Source: Azospirillum brasilense | Lineage (GTDB): Bacteria; Pseudomonadota; Alphaproteobacteria; Azospirillales; Azospirillaceae | Direction: 5' to 3' | Length of the DNA stretch: 64,000 bases | Assembly (NCBI RefSeq): GCF_007827815.1 | Contig: NZ_VITH01000004.1 | Location: 310,001 to 374,000, forward strand | Part shown: positions 27,131 through 35,149 of the stretch, one piece after another | Numbering within the stretch: the stretch's first letter is position 1 | How the letters are laid out: each line of letters starts with the position of its first letter | Notes under the pieces: model-generated | What the model was told of the DNA's origin: nothing | The model's database searches: none | The model's input: only the letters and a program-made list of their open reading frames with translations | Position numbers and translations under genes: made by a program

Positions 27131-28329
27131 ACAACCTGCCGGAGGTTCCGGGGCTGGACACGGCCCGCGTCCTGGTGGTGGACGACAACCGCGTGAACCG
27201 CCACCTGCTCCAGGCGCTGCTGGAACGCGGCGGAGTCACCCGCATCGAGATGGCGGAGGACGGCAACGACGCGCTGGCCCGGCTGGACAGCTTCCGGCCC
27301 GACCTAATCCTGCTCGACCTGATGATGCCGAACCTGGACGGGTTTGAGATGTGCCGGCGCCTGCGCGCGCTTCCCGCCTGGAAGGACCTGCCGGTCCTCG
27401 TTCAGTCCAGCCTGAACCGGGCGGAGGACCGCGCCAAGGCTTTCGCCGCCGGGGCCACCGATTACGTCACCAAGCCGATCAACGCGGTCGAGCTGCTGGC
27501 CCGCGTCCGCATCCACCTGCAGAACCGTGCGCTGCTCCATGACCTGCAACGCTTTCACGAGCGGACGGAGAGCGAGCTGTCGCTCGCCCGCAAGATGCAG
27601 GAGCGGCTGATGCCCTCGCCGGAGCGGCTGGCCGAGGTGGAGGCCGCGGCGGGGGTGGGCATCGCCGCCCATTTCGCCCCCTCGTCGGAGCTGGGCGGCG
27701 ACTTCTGGGACCTGCGGCACGACGCCGCCGAGCCGGGCCAGGGGCAGGACCAGGGACAGGGCCGGACCATGCTTTACATGGTCGATTTCTCCGGCCACGG
27801 CGTCGGGGCGGCGCTGAACACCTTCCGCCTGCACGCGATCTGCCAGCAGATGGACATGTCCGGCCTGACCCCGGCCGAGTTCCTGTCCATCGTCAACCGG
27901 CGACTGTGCGCGCTGCTTCCCAACGGGCAGTTCGCCACCATGCTGGCCGGGGTGGTCGAGCCGGCGGAGAACCGCTTCGTCTACGCCTCGGCCGGATCGA
28001 CGCGCCCGATGGTCTGGGGGCCGGGCGATGCCGAACCGCTGCTGGGCGACAGCGCCGGCCTGCCGCTCGGCCTGCTCGCCTCGGCGGAGTACGAGGAGCG
28101 CTCCCTCCCCCTGCCCCCCGGCGGGCGCCTGTTCCTCTATTCGGACGGCGCCATCGAAATCCCGGTCGGCGGCGACGTCCTGGACGAGCCGGGCCTCGCC
28201 GCCCTGGTCACCGAGCGATTGGAGGAGGCGGACGGCGCCCGCTTCCTGGACGGGTTGCTGGAGCGCCTGCGCGCCATCGGCCCGATCGACGACGACCTGA
28301 CCGCGCTGCTGCTGACCCGCAAGGGCTGA
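27127..28329 (+). CDS. Receiver-PP2C phosphatase fusion, module A second copy
   Basis: A 400-residue paralogue of the preceding gene with an intact active site. The receiver has D64 in LILLDLMMPNLDG and YVTKPINAVEL. The linker contains ARKMQERLMPSP, the usual opening of SpoIIE-type phosphatases. The PP2C domain has GGDFWDL, MVDFSGHGVGAAL, LYSDGAIE and IDDDLTALLL, so all expected aspartates are there. When phosphorylated it should dephosphorylate STAS S55 and release the partner ATPase. It overlaps the first copy by four bases; the PIN gene starts 23 bases after its stop. Confidence 0.93.
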   Translation: MNNLPEVPGLDTARVLVVDDNRVNRHLLQALLERGGVTRIEMAEDGNDALARLDSFRPDLILLDLMMPNLDGFEMCRRLRALPAWKDLPVLVQSSLNRAEDRAKAFAAGATDYVTKPINAVELLARVRIHLQNRALLHDLQRFHERTESELSLARKMQERLMPSPERLAEVEAAAGVGIAAHFAPSSELGGDFWDLRHDAAEPGQGQDQGQGRTMLYMVDFSGHGVGAALNTFRLHAICQQMDMSGLTPAEFLSIVNRRLCALLPNGQFATMLAGVVEPAENRFVYASAGSTRPMVWGPGDAEPLLGDSAGLPLGLLASAEYEERSLPLPPGGRLFLYSDGAIEIPVGGDVLDEPGLAALVTERLEEADGARFLDGLLERLRAIGPIDDDLTALLLTRKG

Positions 28330-28352
28330 GCGGCCATGGACCCGACGGCCGC

Positions 28353-28808
28353 ATGACCGCCAGCCTCCCGCACGCCGCACGGCACTTCCGGGTCGTTCTG
28401 GACACCAACATCCTCGTGGGCTGCGCCCTGCTCGGCGCCGAAGTGCCCCGCCGCAGCCTGGCCATCCGCGACAGCGTCGCGGCGGTGCGGGCGCGGGGGA
28501 CCGCCGTCGTCTCCGACGCCACGCTGGCGGAGCTGCGGGAGGTGCTGATGCGCCCGGACTTCGAGCGCTACCGCCCGGCGGCGGAACGCGCCGCCTTCCT
28601 GGACGCCTTCGCCGCGGAGGCCCGGAGGGTCGAGCCCGCCCCGGTGGAGCGGCTGTGCCGCGACCCCGACGACGACATGTTCCTGGCGGTGGCGCTGGCC
28701 GCCGACGCCGACTGGCTGGTGACGGTGGACCGGCAGCTTCTGTCGGTGCGCCAAGTGGGCCGCACCCGCATCCTGCGCCCCGAGCGGTTCCTGGACGCGA
28801 TCGCCTGA
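28353..28808 (+). CDS. PIN-domain protein (putative toxin-type ribonuclease)
   Basis: A 151-residue PIN domain of the COG1569-like family. FRVVLDTNILVGCALL carries the first acidic residue (about D16), ATLAELREVL the Glu, DPDDDMFLAVALAADADWLVT the C-terminal acidic residues, and the protein ends ILRPERFLDAIA. Such proteins are often toxin components of toxin-antitoxin pairs, but no antitoxin-like gene (AbrB, RHH or Phd type) precedes it. It is only 23 bases behind a phosphatase gene, hence probably co-transcribed with partner-switching module A. Ribonuclease activity is inferred from family. Confidence 0.85.
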   Translation: MTASLPHAARHFRVVLDTNILVGCALLGAEVPRRSLAIRDSVAAVRARGTAVVSDATLAELREVLMRPDFERYRPAAERAAFLDAFAAEARRVEPAPVERLCRDPDDDMFLAVALAADADWLVTVDRQLLSVRQVGRTRILRPERFLDAIA

Positions 28809-28811
28809 CGC

Positions 28812-28860
28812 GGCGTTTGAAGAGGGGTCTGAAAAGGCGTTTGAAGAGGGTGCCCGAAAA
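28812..28860 (+). repeat. Tandem 24/25-nt duplication downstream of the PIN gene
   Basis: GGCGTTTGAAGAGGG occurs at 28812-28826 and again at 28836-28850, each followed by a similar stretch ending in GAAAA. It directly follows the PIN stop, in a gap of 138 bases. Function unknown; slippage or a small duplication explains it. Confidence 0.7.
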
Positions 28861-28946
28861 GTTTCCCCTCGACTTCCGGCCTTCGTTCTTTAGAATGAAA
28901 AGAGAACACTTCGCAAACTAGCGGTGAACGGATCGCGGGTGACCGG

Positions 28947-29378
28947 ATGAGCACGCAACCTCTCCTGTTCGACAGCCTGCCCGAGACGGAGCGGGCGCGC
29001 AAACCGGCGCGCCGATCCCGCGCCACCACCGTGGCGGCGCCGATGGCCGTCGACGTGGTGCGGGAGGATGTTCCGTCGCCGGCGGCCCCGCCGCCCATGA
29101 CCCTCGCGCTCGTCCCACCCCCGCCCGTCCCGATGGCGCCGCGCGCCGACTTCGACCCGGCGGCCCTGACCAACGCCGAACTGCGGGCGCTGGCGCAGGC
29201 TTTGCCCGACCACAAGCTGGCCCATCTGCTGATCGAAGCCGCACGCGAGTTGAAGCGCCGCGCCGCGCCGGGAGCCTGGGAGGAAGAGGAGGGAGAAGAC
29301 GGCCCGTCCGAACCGAATCCCCTGCTGCTGCGCGCCGCCCGGCAGGCGGTCGGCGAATTGTCGGGCGAGGATGGCTGA
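28947..29378 (+). CDS. Hypothetical protein
   Basis: A 143-residue protein I do not recognise. It opens MSTQPLLFDSLPETERARK, followed by a basic stretch (RRSR), a proline-rich low-complexity linker (about 45-70), and a C-terminal helical region, ALTNAELRALAQALPDHKLAHLLIEAARELKRR (positions about 76-108), then an acidic patch EEEEGEDG. No signal peptide or membrane helix is seen. Codon use (strong third-position G/C) matches its neighbours, supporting coding. The linker and terminal helix suggest a protein-protein adaptor. It lies between the PIN and DedA genes on the same strand. Confidence 0.65.
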   Translation: MSTQPLLFDSLPETERARKPARRSRATTVAAPMAVDVVREDVPSPAAPPPMTLALVPPPPVPMAPRADFDPAALTNAELRALAQALPDHKLAHLLIEAARELKRRAAPGAWEEEEGEDGPSEPNPLLLRAARQAVGELSGEDG

Positions 29379-29623
29379 TCAAGTCACGAACACTGACCGA
29401 TTCACAGAATACGTGTCCGGAAACAAAATAATCCCGCGGCAATAGATCGTTTCGTACCCCAACTTTGTACGGGTTCCTCCCCCCGATTCGGGAATGATGG
29501 CGCGACAAGACACGCACGTATGTGCAATGATGTGTCCGTAGCCTGACCAACGGCCGCGCCTGCGTTTCCGTGGCGCGCCGCCGGCGGTCCGGGCCGAAAG
29601 GAACGACCCGCGGGGAGGGTGCT

Positions 29624-30208
29624 TTGGACTGGATGACCTGGCTCCAGGATTGGGGCGATGCCTTCTATCCCCTGGCCTTCATATGGGCCTTTTTCGAAGG
29701 CGAGACCTTCGTGATTTTCGGCGGGATGGGCGCGCACCTGGGGATCATCAACCTTTACTGGCTGGTGGCCGCCGTCTGGATCGGCAGTTTCATGGGCGAC
29801 CAGTGCTATTTCTGGATCGGCCGCAAATGGGGCGCCAAGGCGCTGGCCCGCTTCCCGGCGGCGGAGGCCCGCGCGTCCCGCGTGCTGTATTGGCTGGAAA
29901 CCTACGGCGTCGGCTTCATCCTGGCCTTCCGCTTCCTCTACGGGGTGCGCAACATCGCCTCGGTCGCCGTCGGCACATCCCGCATGCCCTGGCGAAAATT
30001 CCTGTTCTGGAACTTCATCGCCGCCGGCATCTGGGCCTGGAGCTTCGCCGGGGCCGGCTACCTGTTCGGCGAGGCGGCCGCCGCCATCGGCGAGAACGGT
30101 CCGAAGATCCTCCTGCTCATCGCGCTGGGCATCGGCGTCACCTTCTTCGCGGTGAAGAGCGTGATGTGGGTCCGCCGCCGCTACGCCGCCTCCGAGACGC
30201 AGGCGTAA
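29624..30208 (+). CDS. DedA family membrane protein
   Basis: A 194-residue integral membrane protein of the DedA/VTT (SNARE-associated) family. TTG 29624 is chosen since GGGGAGGG lies five bases before it; ATG 29633 is the alternative. FIWAFFEGETFVIFGG (about 18-33), GDQCYFWIGRKWG, RFLYGVRNIASVAVGTSRMPWRKFLFWNFIAAGIWA and a final transmembrane helix fit the family (longer pattern at about 107-141). DedA proteins act in envelope homeostasis and proton-motive-force maintenance, some as undecaprenyl-phosphate flippases. It stands alone between two partner-switching modules. Confidence 0.9.
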   Translation: MDWMTWLQDWGDAFYPLAFIWAFFEGETFVIFGGMGAHLGIINLYWLVAAVWIGSFMGDQCYFWIGRKWGAKALARFPAAEARASRVLYWLETYGVGFILAFRFLYGVRNIASVAVGTSRMPWRKFLFWNFIAAGIWAWSFAGAGYLFGEAAAAIGENGPKILLLIALGIGVTFFAVKSVMWVRRRYAASETQA

Positions 30209-30299
30209 CGGCACCCCTCCCCCGAGAGGCAGGCAGACCGGAACTCAGGCAGAAAGGCCGCCGCGGACCACCCGCGGCGGCCTTTCCCGTTTCCGGGCT

Positions 30300-31457
30300 C
30301 TACGCCCGACGGGCGATCCACACGGCGGTCAGGTCGTCGCGCAGCGGCAGGCTGGTGCGGGCGTAGAAGCGCTCCAACAGCGGCCCCAGCGGGCGGGCGC
30401 GGTTGGCGGCGATGGCGGCGCGCAGCAGGCCCGGGACCCCGTCCTGGCCGATCGGCTCGCTGTCCGGGCCGCTGCATTCGATCAACGCGTCGCTGTAGAG
30501 GAACAGGCAGCTCCCGCGCGGCAGGCGCAGGCTGCGGTCGGCGTAGACGGCGCGGCGCGACGCGCCCAGCACCAGCCCCGCCGAGTCGAGCAGCCGAAGC
30601 TCCCCGGCGATCCCCACCACCGGATTCGGCGCCCCGGCCGAGGCGTAGGTCAGCGTGTCGGTGTGCAGGTCGAGGATGCCGAAGAAGGCGGTGGCGAACT
30701 GCCCGACCGGCAGCACCTCCTTCAACGCCCGGTTCAGTCCGGACAGCCATTCCGACGGCGGCACGTGCTGCATGGGGAAGCGGTCGATCAGCGTGTGCAG
30801 GCGGAAGGTGTTGATGGCGGCGGTGATGCCGTGCCCGGCGAAATCGACCATCAGGAAGGCGACGCGGTGGCTGTCCAGCGGGTAGACGTTCCAGAAATCG
30901 CCGCCCAGCTCCGACGAGGTTTCGAAATGGGCGTCCAGCACCAGCTCGTACCGCTCGGCGACCGCCTCCAGCTCCCTCGGCTCGGGCAGCAGGGAAAGCT
31001 GCATCGCCTTGGCGTGCTTCAGCTCCCGCTCCACCCGCGCGCGGAAATTGGCGAGGTCGGTGAACAGCTTGCGCTTTTCGAGCTGGTGGCGGACGCGGGC
31101 GACGCACTCGCCGGGCTTGATCGGCTTGGAGATGAAGTCGCTGCCGCCGGCCTCGAAGCAGCGGACCTGCTCCTCGTCGCTGTCCAGAGCGGTCTGGAAC
31201 AGGATCGGCAATTCCTCGTGGGTCAGCCGCTCGCGCAGGCGCCGGCACATCTCCAGCCCGTCCATCACCGGCATGCTGACGTCGAGCAGGACGAGGTCGG
31301 GGCGGAAGCTCTCCACCTTGCGCAACCCCTCCACGCCGTTCTCGGCGACCTCGATCTGGGTCAGCCCGGCGCGGCGGATCATCAGGGCCAGCGACTTCCT
31401 GTTGAACTCGTTGTCGTCGACGATCAGAACCCGGCTGGCGGCGAGGGAAATGGGCAT
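30300..31457 (-). CDS. Receiver-PP2C phosphatase fusion, module B
   Basis: A 385-residue RsbU-like fusion on the minus strand. The receiver has DD at 14-15, D59 in LVLLDVSMPVMDG, and FISKPIKPGE. The linker has ELKHAKAMQLSLLPEPRELE. PP2C motifs are GGDFWNV, MVDFAGHGITAAI, LYSDALIE (Gly replaced by Ala but Asp kept) and LRDDLTAVWI, so the metal site looks complete. GGCGGAG precedes the ATG by six bases, 19 bases after the ATPase stop. It is the last gene of the minus-strand STAS-ATPase-phosphatase operon and closely resembles the two plus-strand copies. Confidence 0.93.
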   Translation of the reverse strand: MPISLAASRVLIVDDNEFNRKSLALMIRRAGLTQIEVAENGVEGLRKVESFRPDLVLLDVSMPVMDGLEMCRRLRERLTHEELPILFQTALDSDEEQVRCFEAGGSDFISKPIKPGECVARVRHQLEKRKLFTDLANFRARVERELKHAKAMQLSLLPEPRELEAVAERYELVLDAHFETSSELGGDFWNVYPLDSHRVAFLMVDFAGHGITAAINTFRLHTLIDRFPMQHVPPSEWLSGLNRALKEVLPVGQFATAFFGILDLHTDTLTYASAGAPNPVVGIAGELRLLDSAGLVLGASRRAVYADRSLRLPRGSCLFLYSDALIECSGPDSEPIGQDGVPGLLRAAIAANRARPLGPLLERFYARTSLPLRDDLTAVWIARRA

Positions 31458-31476
31458 GCGCGACTCCGCCCGCCCG

Positions 31477-32271
31477 TCACAGGTCGAACTGCAGCAGGGT
31501 GCAGCGCCCGCCGTCGGTCACGTGGATGCGCCGGGCCAGCGCCCGCATGAACACGAAGCCGCGGCCGGAATGGGCGCCGCTGTCGGTGTCCTGCGGCAGG
31601 GCCGCGGCGTCGAACCCGTTGCCCTGGTCGACCACCGCGATGGACAGGCTGTCGGCGCTCCAGCGCGCGAAGATGTCGATCCGCCGCTGCCGCACGGCGC
31701 CGTCGCCCAACCGTTCGCGCAGCAGCCGGCTGAACAGCCGATAGCCCTCCGGCTGCTCCTTGGTCGCGCTGGGAATGCCCAGATTGCCGTGGACAATGGC
31801 GTTGGCGATGGCCTCGTGCAGGCACAGCTCGACATTGCCGCGCCGCTCCGGAGTCAGCACGCCGCGCCGGCTCAGCTCGTCGCAGACCAGAACCGCGCAT
31901 TGCAGGCCATAGGCCGTGCCGGTGGTCAGCGACAGGTAGAACCCCCGCTCCACCGGCGGGGCGCCCAGCCAGTCGGCGTCGATGGCGCCGGTGCCGTCCT
32001 CCCGCTCCGTCAGCTCCACCGTCAGGAAGCGGTTGAGCCCGAAGGCGCCGCGCAGGATGTCGCGGTCGGCCTGGGCCAGCAGAACCGCGGCGGCCACCCG
32101 GTCATCCGCCGCGTCTGCGGCGCCCATCACGGCCTCGCCCGGGCCGAAGCGCGCCGCGACCCGGGCGACGACGTCCGCCGGCACGCGGTCCCGCACCACG
32201 CTGAAGGGGCGTACGGCGCCGGGCGGACCGGGCGGAAGGCCGGTGGAAGAGGCGGGGAAACCGTCCATCAT
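31477..32271 (-). CDS. RsbW/SpoIIAB-like ATPase, module B
   Basis: A 264-residue GHKL ATPase. Tandem ATG codons at 32271 and 32268 both fit; an extension to 32334 would overlap the STAS gene. The N box is VELCLHEAIANAIVHGN, G1 is VVDQGNGF and G2 is GRGFVFMRAL. A long N-terminal region (about 1-140) with no recognised domain precedes the ATPase. It starts five bases after the STAS stop. It is the paralogue of the 25230 gene with the same unusual length, and is presumed to phosphorylate its own STAS partner. Confidence 0.9.
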   Translation of the reverse strand: MMDGFPASSTGLPPGPPGAVRPFSVVRDRVPADVVARVAARFGPGEAVMGAADAADDRVAAAVLLAQADRDILRGAFGLNRFLTVELTEREDGTGAIDADWLGAPPVERGFYLSLTTGTAYGLQCAVLVCDELSRRGVLTPERRGNVELCLHEAIANAIVHGNLGIPSATKEQPEGYRLFSRLLRERLGDGAVRQRRIDIFARWSADSLSIAVVDQGNGFDAAALPQDTDSGAHSGRGFVFMRALARRIHVTDGGRCTLLQFDL

Positions 32272-32275
32272 CCGC

Positions 32276-32581
32276 TCACCGCTCGATGGTGACGACTTCG
32301 CCGATCCGCGCCAGATCGATGGAGCGCAGCACATCGCCCTGCAGCTTGCGCAGGACCAGCTTGATGTTGCGCTGCTCCGACTCGTCCTGGAGGATCAGAA
32401 GCATGCCGATCCCCGCGGAGTCGATGAAGGTCAGCCCGTCCATGTCCAGGACGACACGGCGCGCCCCTTCCCCGTTCAGCAGGTCCACGATGTCGGGGAG
32501 GCTGTCATGGTCGGTGAATTCCAACCGGCCGCTCAACAGCACCTCGATGGTTTCGGAGGAACGGCGCACCTGGAAATTCAT
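32276..32581 (-). CDS. Anti-sigma factor antagonist (RsbV-like STAS protein), module B
   Basis: A 101-residue STAS domain opening MNFQVRRSSE, with S55 in LTFIDSAGIGMLLIL and an ending GEVVTIER. ATG 32581 follows AGAGGATGTC. It leads the minus-strand module and aligns end to end with the plus-strand STAS at 24919, including the GRL-x-F-x-DH stretch and the ARR-x-VLD strand. Phosphorylation of S55 by the ATPase and removal by the receiver-PP2C is the expected cycle. Confidence 0.93.
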   Translation of the reverse strand: MNFQVRRSSETIEVLLSGRLEFTDHDSLPDIVDLLNGEGARRVVLDMDGLTFIDSAGIGMLLILQDESEQRNIKLVLRKLQGDVLRSIDLARIGEVVTIER

Positions 32582-32669
32582 GACATCCTCTTGTGTTGCA
32601 CCGCGCAAGCGGCTCCCGCGAACAGTAGTGCAAGGCCGATCCCCTCTCAAGCTTCAAGTATACATCACG

Positions 32670-32682
32670 TCGATTTTATCGA
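32670..32682. promoter_or_regulatory. Palindrome in the divergent STAS/histidine kinase gap
   Basis: TCGATTTTATCGA is a perfect 5-3-5 inverted repeat in a locally AT-rich stretch between the divergent genes at 32581 and 32818. On the minus strand a TATACT hexamer (32657-32662) lies just downstream and could be the -10 of the STAS operon. A regulator site is possible; no known motif is recognised. Confidence 0.35.
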
Positions 32683-32817
32683 TCATAAGGAGAATTTTCA
32701 CGGCATTCACACCGTAGACGGAACACGTCCGTTGATAGTACAACCGCATGACCGGTAAGGCGGCGCCGTGCCGCCGGTCCGCCCCGGTCACGCCACCCCG
32801 CAGCGGGAAACCCTTTC

Positions 32818-35139
32818 ATGACGGTGATCGAGCAGGCGTGGAAGACGGTGCCGACGGTGTCGGCGAAATTCCTGCTGATCCTGATTCCCATCCTGATCCT
32901 GACCACGCTCGGCTTCTCCTCAATCTTTTTCTACGGCAAGTACAAGGATCTGCGCGGCGCCCTGCGCGACCGGATCGAGGCGGTGGCGGAAATCAACGCC
33001 GTCGCCCTGTCCTCCAGCCTGTGGGCGGTGGACGTTCCGGCCATCCGCAACATCATCCAGGCGATCTCCGTCAACCGCGAGCTTCAGTGCATCGAGGTGG
33101 CCGACGAGCTGGCCGACGGCCGCTTCGCCTGGCCGGACGACGATTGCCGCCCCTTCGCCGGACGCGAAACGGTGCGCCGTCCGATCCAGGTGCAGAACCG
33201 CCGGCTCGGCACGCTGACGCTCCATTTCAGCTACGCCTCGGTCGACGCGCAGATCCGGCAGGAGATGGTCAACACGCTGTGGCTCCTGCTGCTGATGCTG
33301 GTCGGCACGCTGGTCACCGCGCTGACCGCCCACCGGCTGACCATCGGCGTGCCGCTGGGCCGGCTGATCGCGTCGATCCGCACCGCCGAGCAGGAGCATC
33401 TGCGTCAGCGCGTGCAGTGGTCGTCGGCCGATGAGCTGGGGCGGGTGATCGCCGCCTACAACGGCATGCTGACCCGGCTGGACGAGGAGGAGGCTGCCCT
33501 GCGCCAGAGCGAGGAGCGGCTGGGGCTGGCCATCGCCGCCACCCGCTCCTCCGTCTGGGATTACGACCTGCGGACCGGCCAGTACTGGTGGTCGAAGGAG
33601 TTCCCCGCGCTGCTCGGCTACGGTCCGGCGGAGCTGGCGATGACCGCGCGGACCTGGGAGTCGCTGATCCACCCGGAGGAGCGGCGGCGCGTCGTCGCGG
33701 CGTCCCGCAGCCGCGTGCGCGACACCGACAGCGCCTACACCGCCGTCTACCGCATGCGCCGCCGGGACGGCGGCTGGAGCTGGATCGAGGACCGGGCGAC
33801 CGCCCTGCGCGACGCCGAGGGAACGGCGGTCCGCCTGACCGGCACCATGTCCGACGTGACCGAGCGCATGCAGGCCGAACGGGATCTGGCGCGCGAGCGG
33901 AACGTCCTTCAGATCACGCTCGACAACACCGACCAGGGCATCATCATGGTGGATCGCAACCTGCGGGTCGTCATGTCCAACCGCCGCGCCGCGGAGCTTC
34001 TCGACGTGCCGGCGGCCTTCCTGGCCCGCAACCCGCTGTTTCCCGAGATCATCCGGCTCCAGCGCGCCCAGGGCGCCTTCGAGGATTTCAGCATCGATCC
34101 CGACCTGGAGCTGGACGAGACCGCCGTGGTGCCCGACCAGCCCTTCGCCTTCAAGCGGCGGCGGCCCGACGGCACGATCATCGAGGTGCGGTCCAACCCC
34201 CTGCCGGAGGGCGGCTTCGTCCGCACCTTCACCGACGTGACGGTCGAGGCGCGCTCCGCCGAGGAGGTGTTCCACGCCATGGAAGCGCTGGAGACCGCCT
34301 ACGCCGACCTCAAGGAAACCCAGGACAGCCTCGTCCAGGCGGAGAAGATGGCCTCGCTCGCCCTGCTGGTGGCCGGCGTCGCGCACGAGATCAACACGCC
34401 GGTCGGCATCGCCTACAGCTGCTCCACCCACTTGGCGTCGAAGACGCAGACGCTGACCGAGGCCTTCGCGAAGGGCGCGCTGAAGAAGTCCGACCTGACC
34501 GCCTATGTGGCGGCGGCGGGCGAATCCGCGCGCCTGATCGAGCAGAACCTGACCCGCGCGGCGGAGCTGATCCAGAGCTTCAAGCGCGTCGCCGTCGACC
34601 AGACCAGCCAGGAGCGCCGCCGCTTCGACCTGCGCTCCTACCTGGACGAGATCATCACCTCGCTGGGGCCGCGCCTGCGCAAGAGCCCGCACCGGATGAG
34701 CGTCGCCTGCCCGGACGGCATCACCATGGACGGCTACCCCGGCGCGCTCAGCCAGGTCATCACCAATCTGGTCATCAACGCGCTGACCCACGCCTTCCCC
34801 GACGGGCGGGAGGGCGCGATGGCGCTGACCGTGGAGGAACTGCCGGACGGCGAGCTGGACATCCGCTTTTCCGACGACGGCGTCGGCATCGCCCCGGACA
34901 ATCTGCCCAAGGTGTTCGAACCCTTCTTTACGACCAAGCGCGGCACCGGGGGCAGCGGGCTCGGTCTCCACATCGTCTTCAATCTGGTGACGCAATCGCT
35001 GGGCGGCCGGATCTCGGTGGAGAGTCCGCCGCCGAACGACCGTCCGGGCGGGGGCACCAGCTTCCTCCTGCGGATTCCCGTGACGGCGCCGCGGATGGCC
35101 GGCGCCGCCGGGAAGGACCCGGAAACCGACGCAGCATGA
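32818..35139 (+). CDS. Membrane-bound PAS sensor histidine kinase
   Basis: A 773-residue sensor. Two transmembrane helices (about 18-42 and 156-180) bracket a periplasmic domain of about 115 residues. HAMP (about 180-235), a PAS with PAC (about 238-355), then a second PAS-like domain (about 365-475) follow. The kinase core has H523 in AGVAHEINTPVGIAYS, N box NLVINALTHAFPDGREG, G1 FSDDGVGI and G2 GSGLGLHI. The HEINTP phospho-box is of the DctB/HPK4 class. No receiver is fused; the hybrid kinase 10 bases downstream starts with a receiver and is the probable partner. ATG is preceded by GGGAAA. Confidence 0.93.
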   Translation: MTVIEQAWKTVPTVSAKFLLILIPILILTTLGFSSIFFYGKYKDLRGALRDRIEAVAEINAVALSSSLWAVDVPAIRNIIQAISVNRELQCIEVADELADGRFAWPDDDCRPFAGRETVRRPIQVQNRRLGTLTLHFSYASVDAQIRQEMVNTLWLLLLMLVGTLVTALTAHRLTIGVPLGRLIASIRTAEQEHLRQRVQWSSADELGRVIAAYNGMLTRLDEEEAALRQSEERLGLAIAATRSSVWDYDLRTGQYWWSKEFPALLGYGPAELAMTARTWESLIHPEERRRVVAASRSRVRDTDSAYTAVYRMRRRDGGWSWIEDRATALRDAEGTAVRLTGTMSDVTERMQAERDLARERNVLQITLDNTDQGIIMVDRNLRVVMSNRRAAELLDVPAAFLARNPLFPEIIRLQRAQGAFEDFSIDPDLELDETAVVPDQPFAFKRRRPDGTIIEVRSNPLPEGGFVRTFTDVTVEARSAEEVFHAMEALETAYADLKETQDSLVQAEKMASLALLVAGVAHEINTPVGIAYSCSTHLASKTQTLTEAFAKGALKKSDLTAYVAAAGESARLIEQNLTRAAELIQSFKRVAVDQTSQERRRFDLRSYLDEIITSLGPRLRKSPHRMSVACPDGITMDGYPGALSQVITNLVINALTHAFPDGREGAMALTVEELPDGELDIRFSDDGVGIAPDNLPKVFEPFFTTKRGTGGSGLGLHIVFNLVTQSLGGRISVESPPPNDRPGGGTSFLLRIPVTAPRMAGAAGKDPETDAA

Positions 35140-35149
35140 CGGACGCATC

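Noticed and set aside
32711..32735. EcfG-type promoter before the PAS kinase
   Set aside because: GGAAC and CGTT-like bases occur, but the spacing is only five bases, not the 16-17 required.
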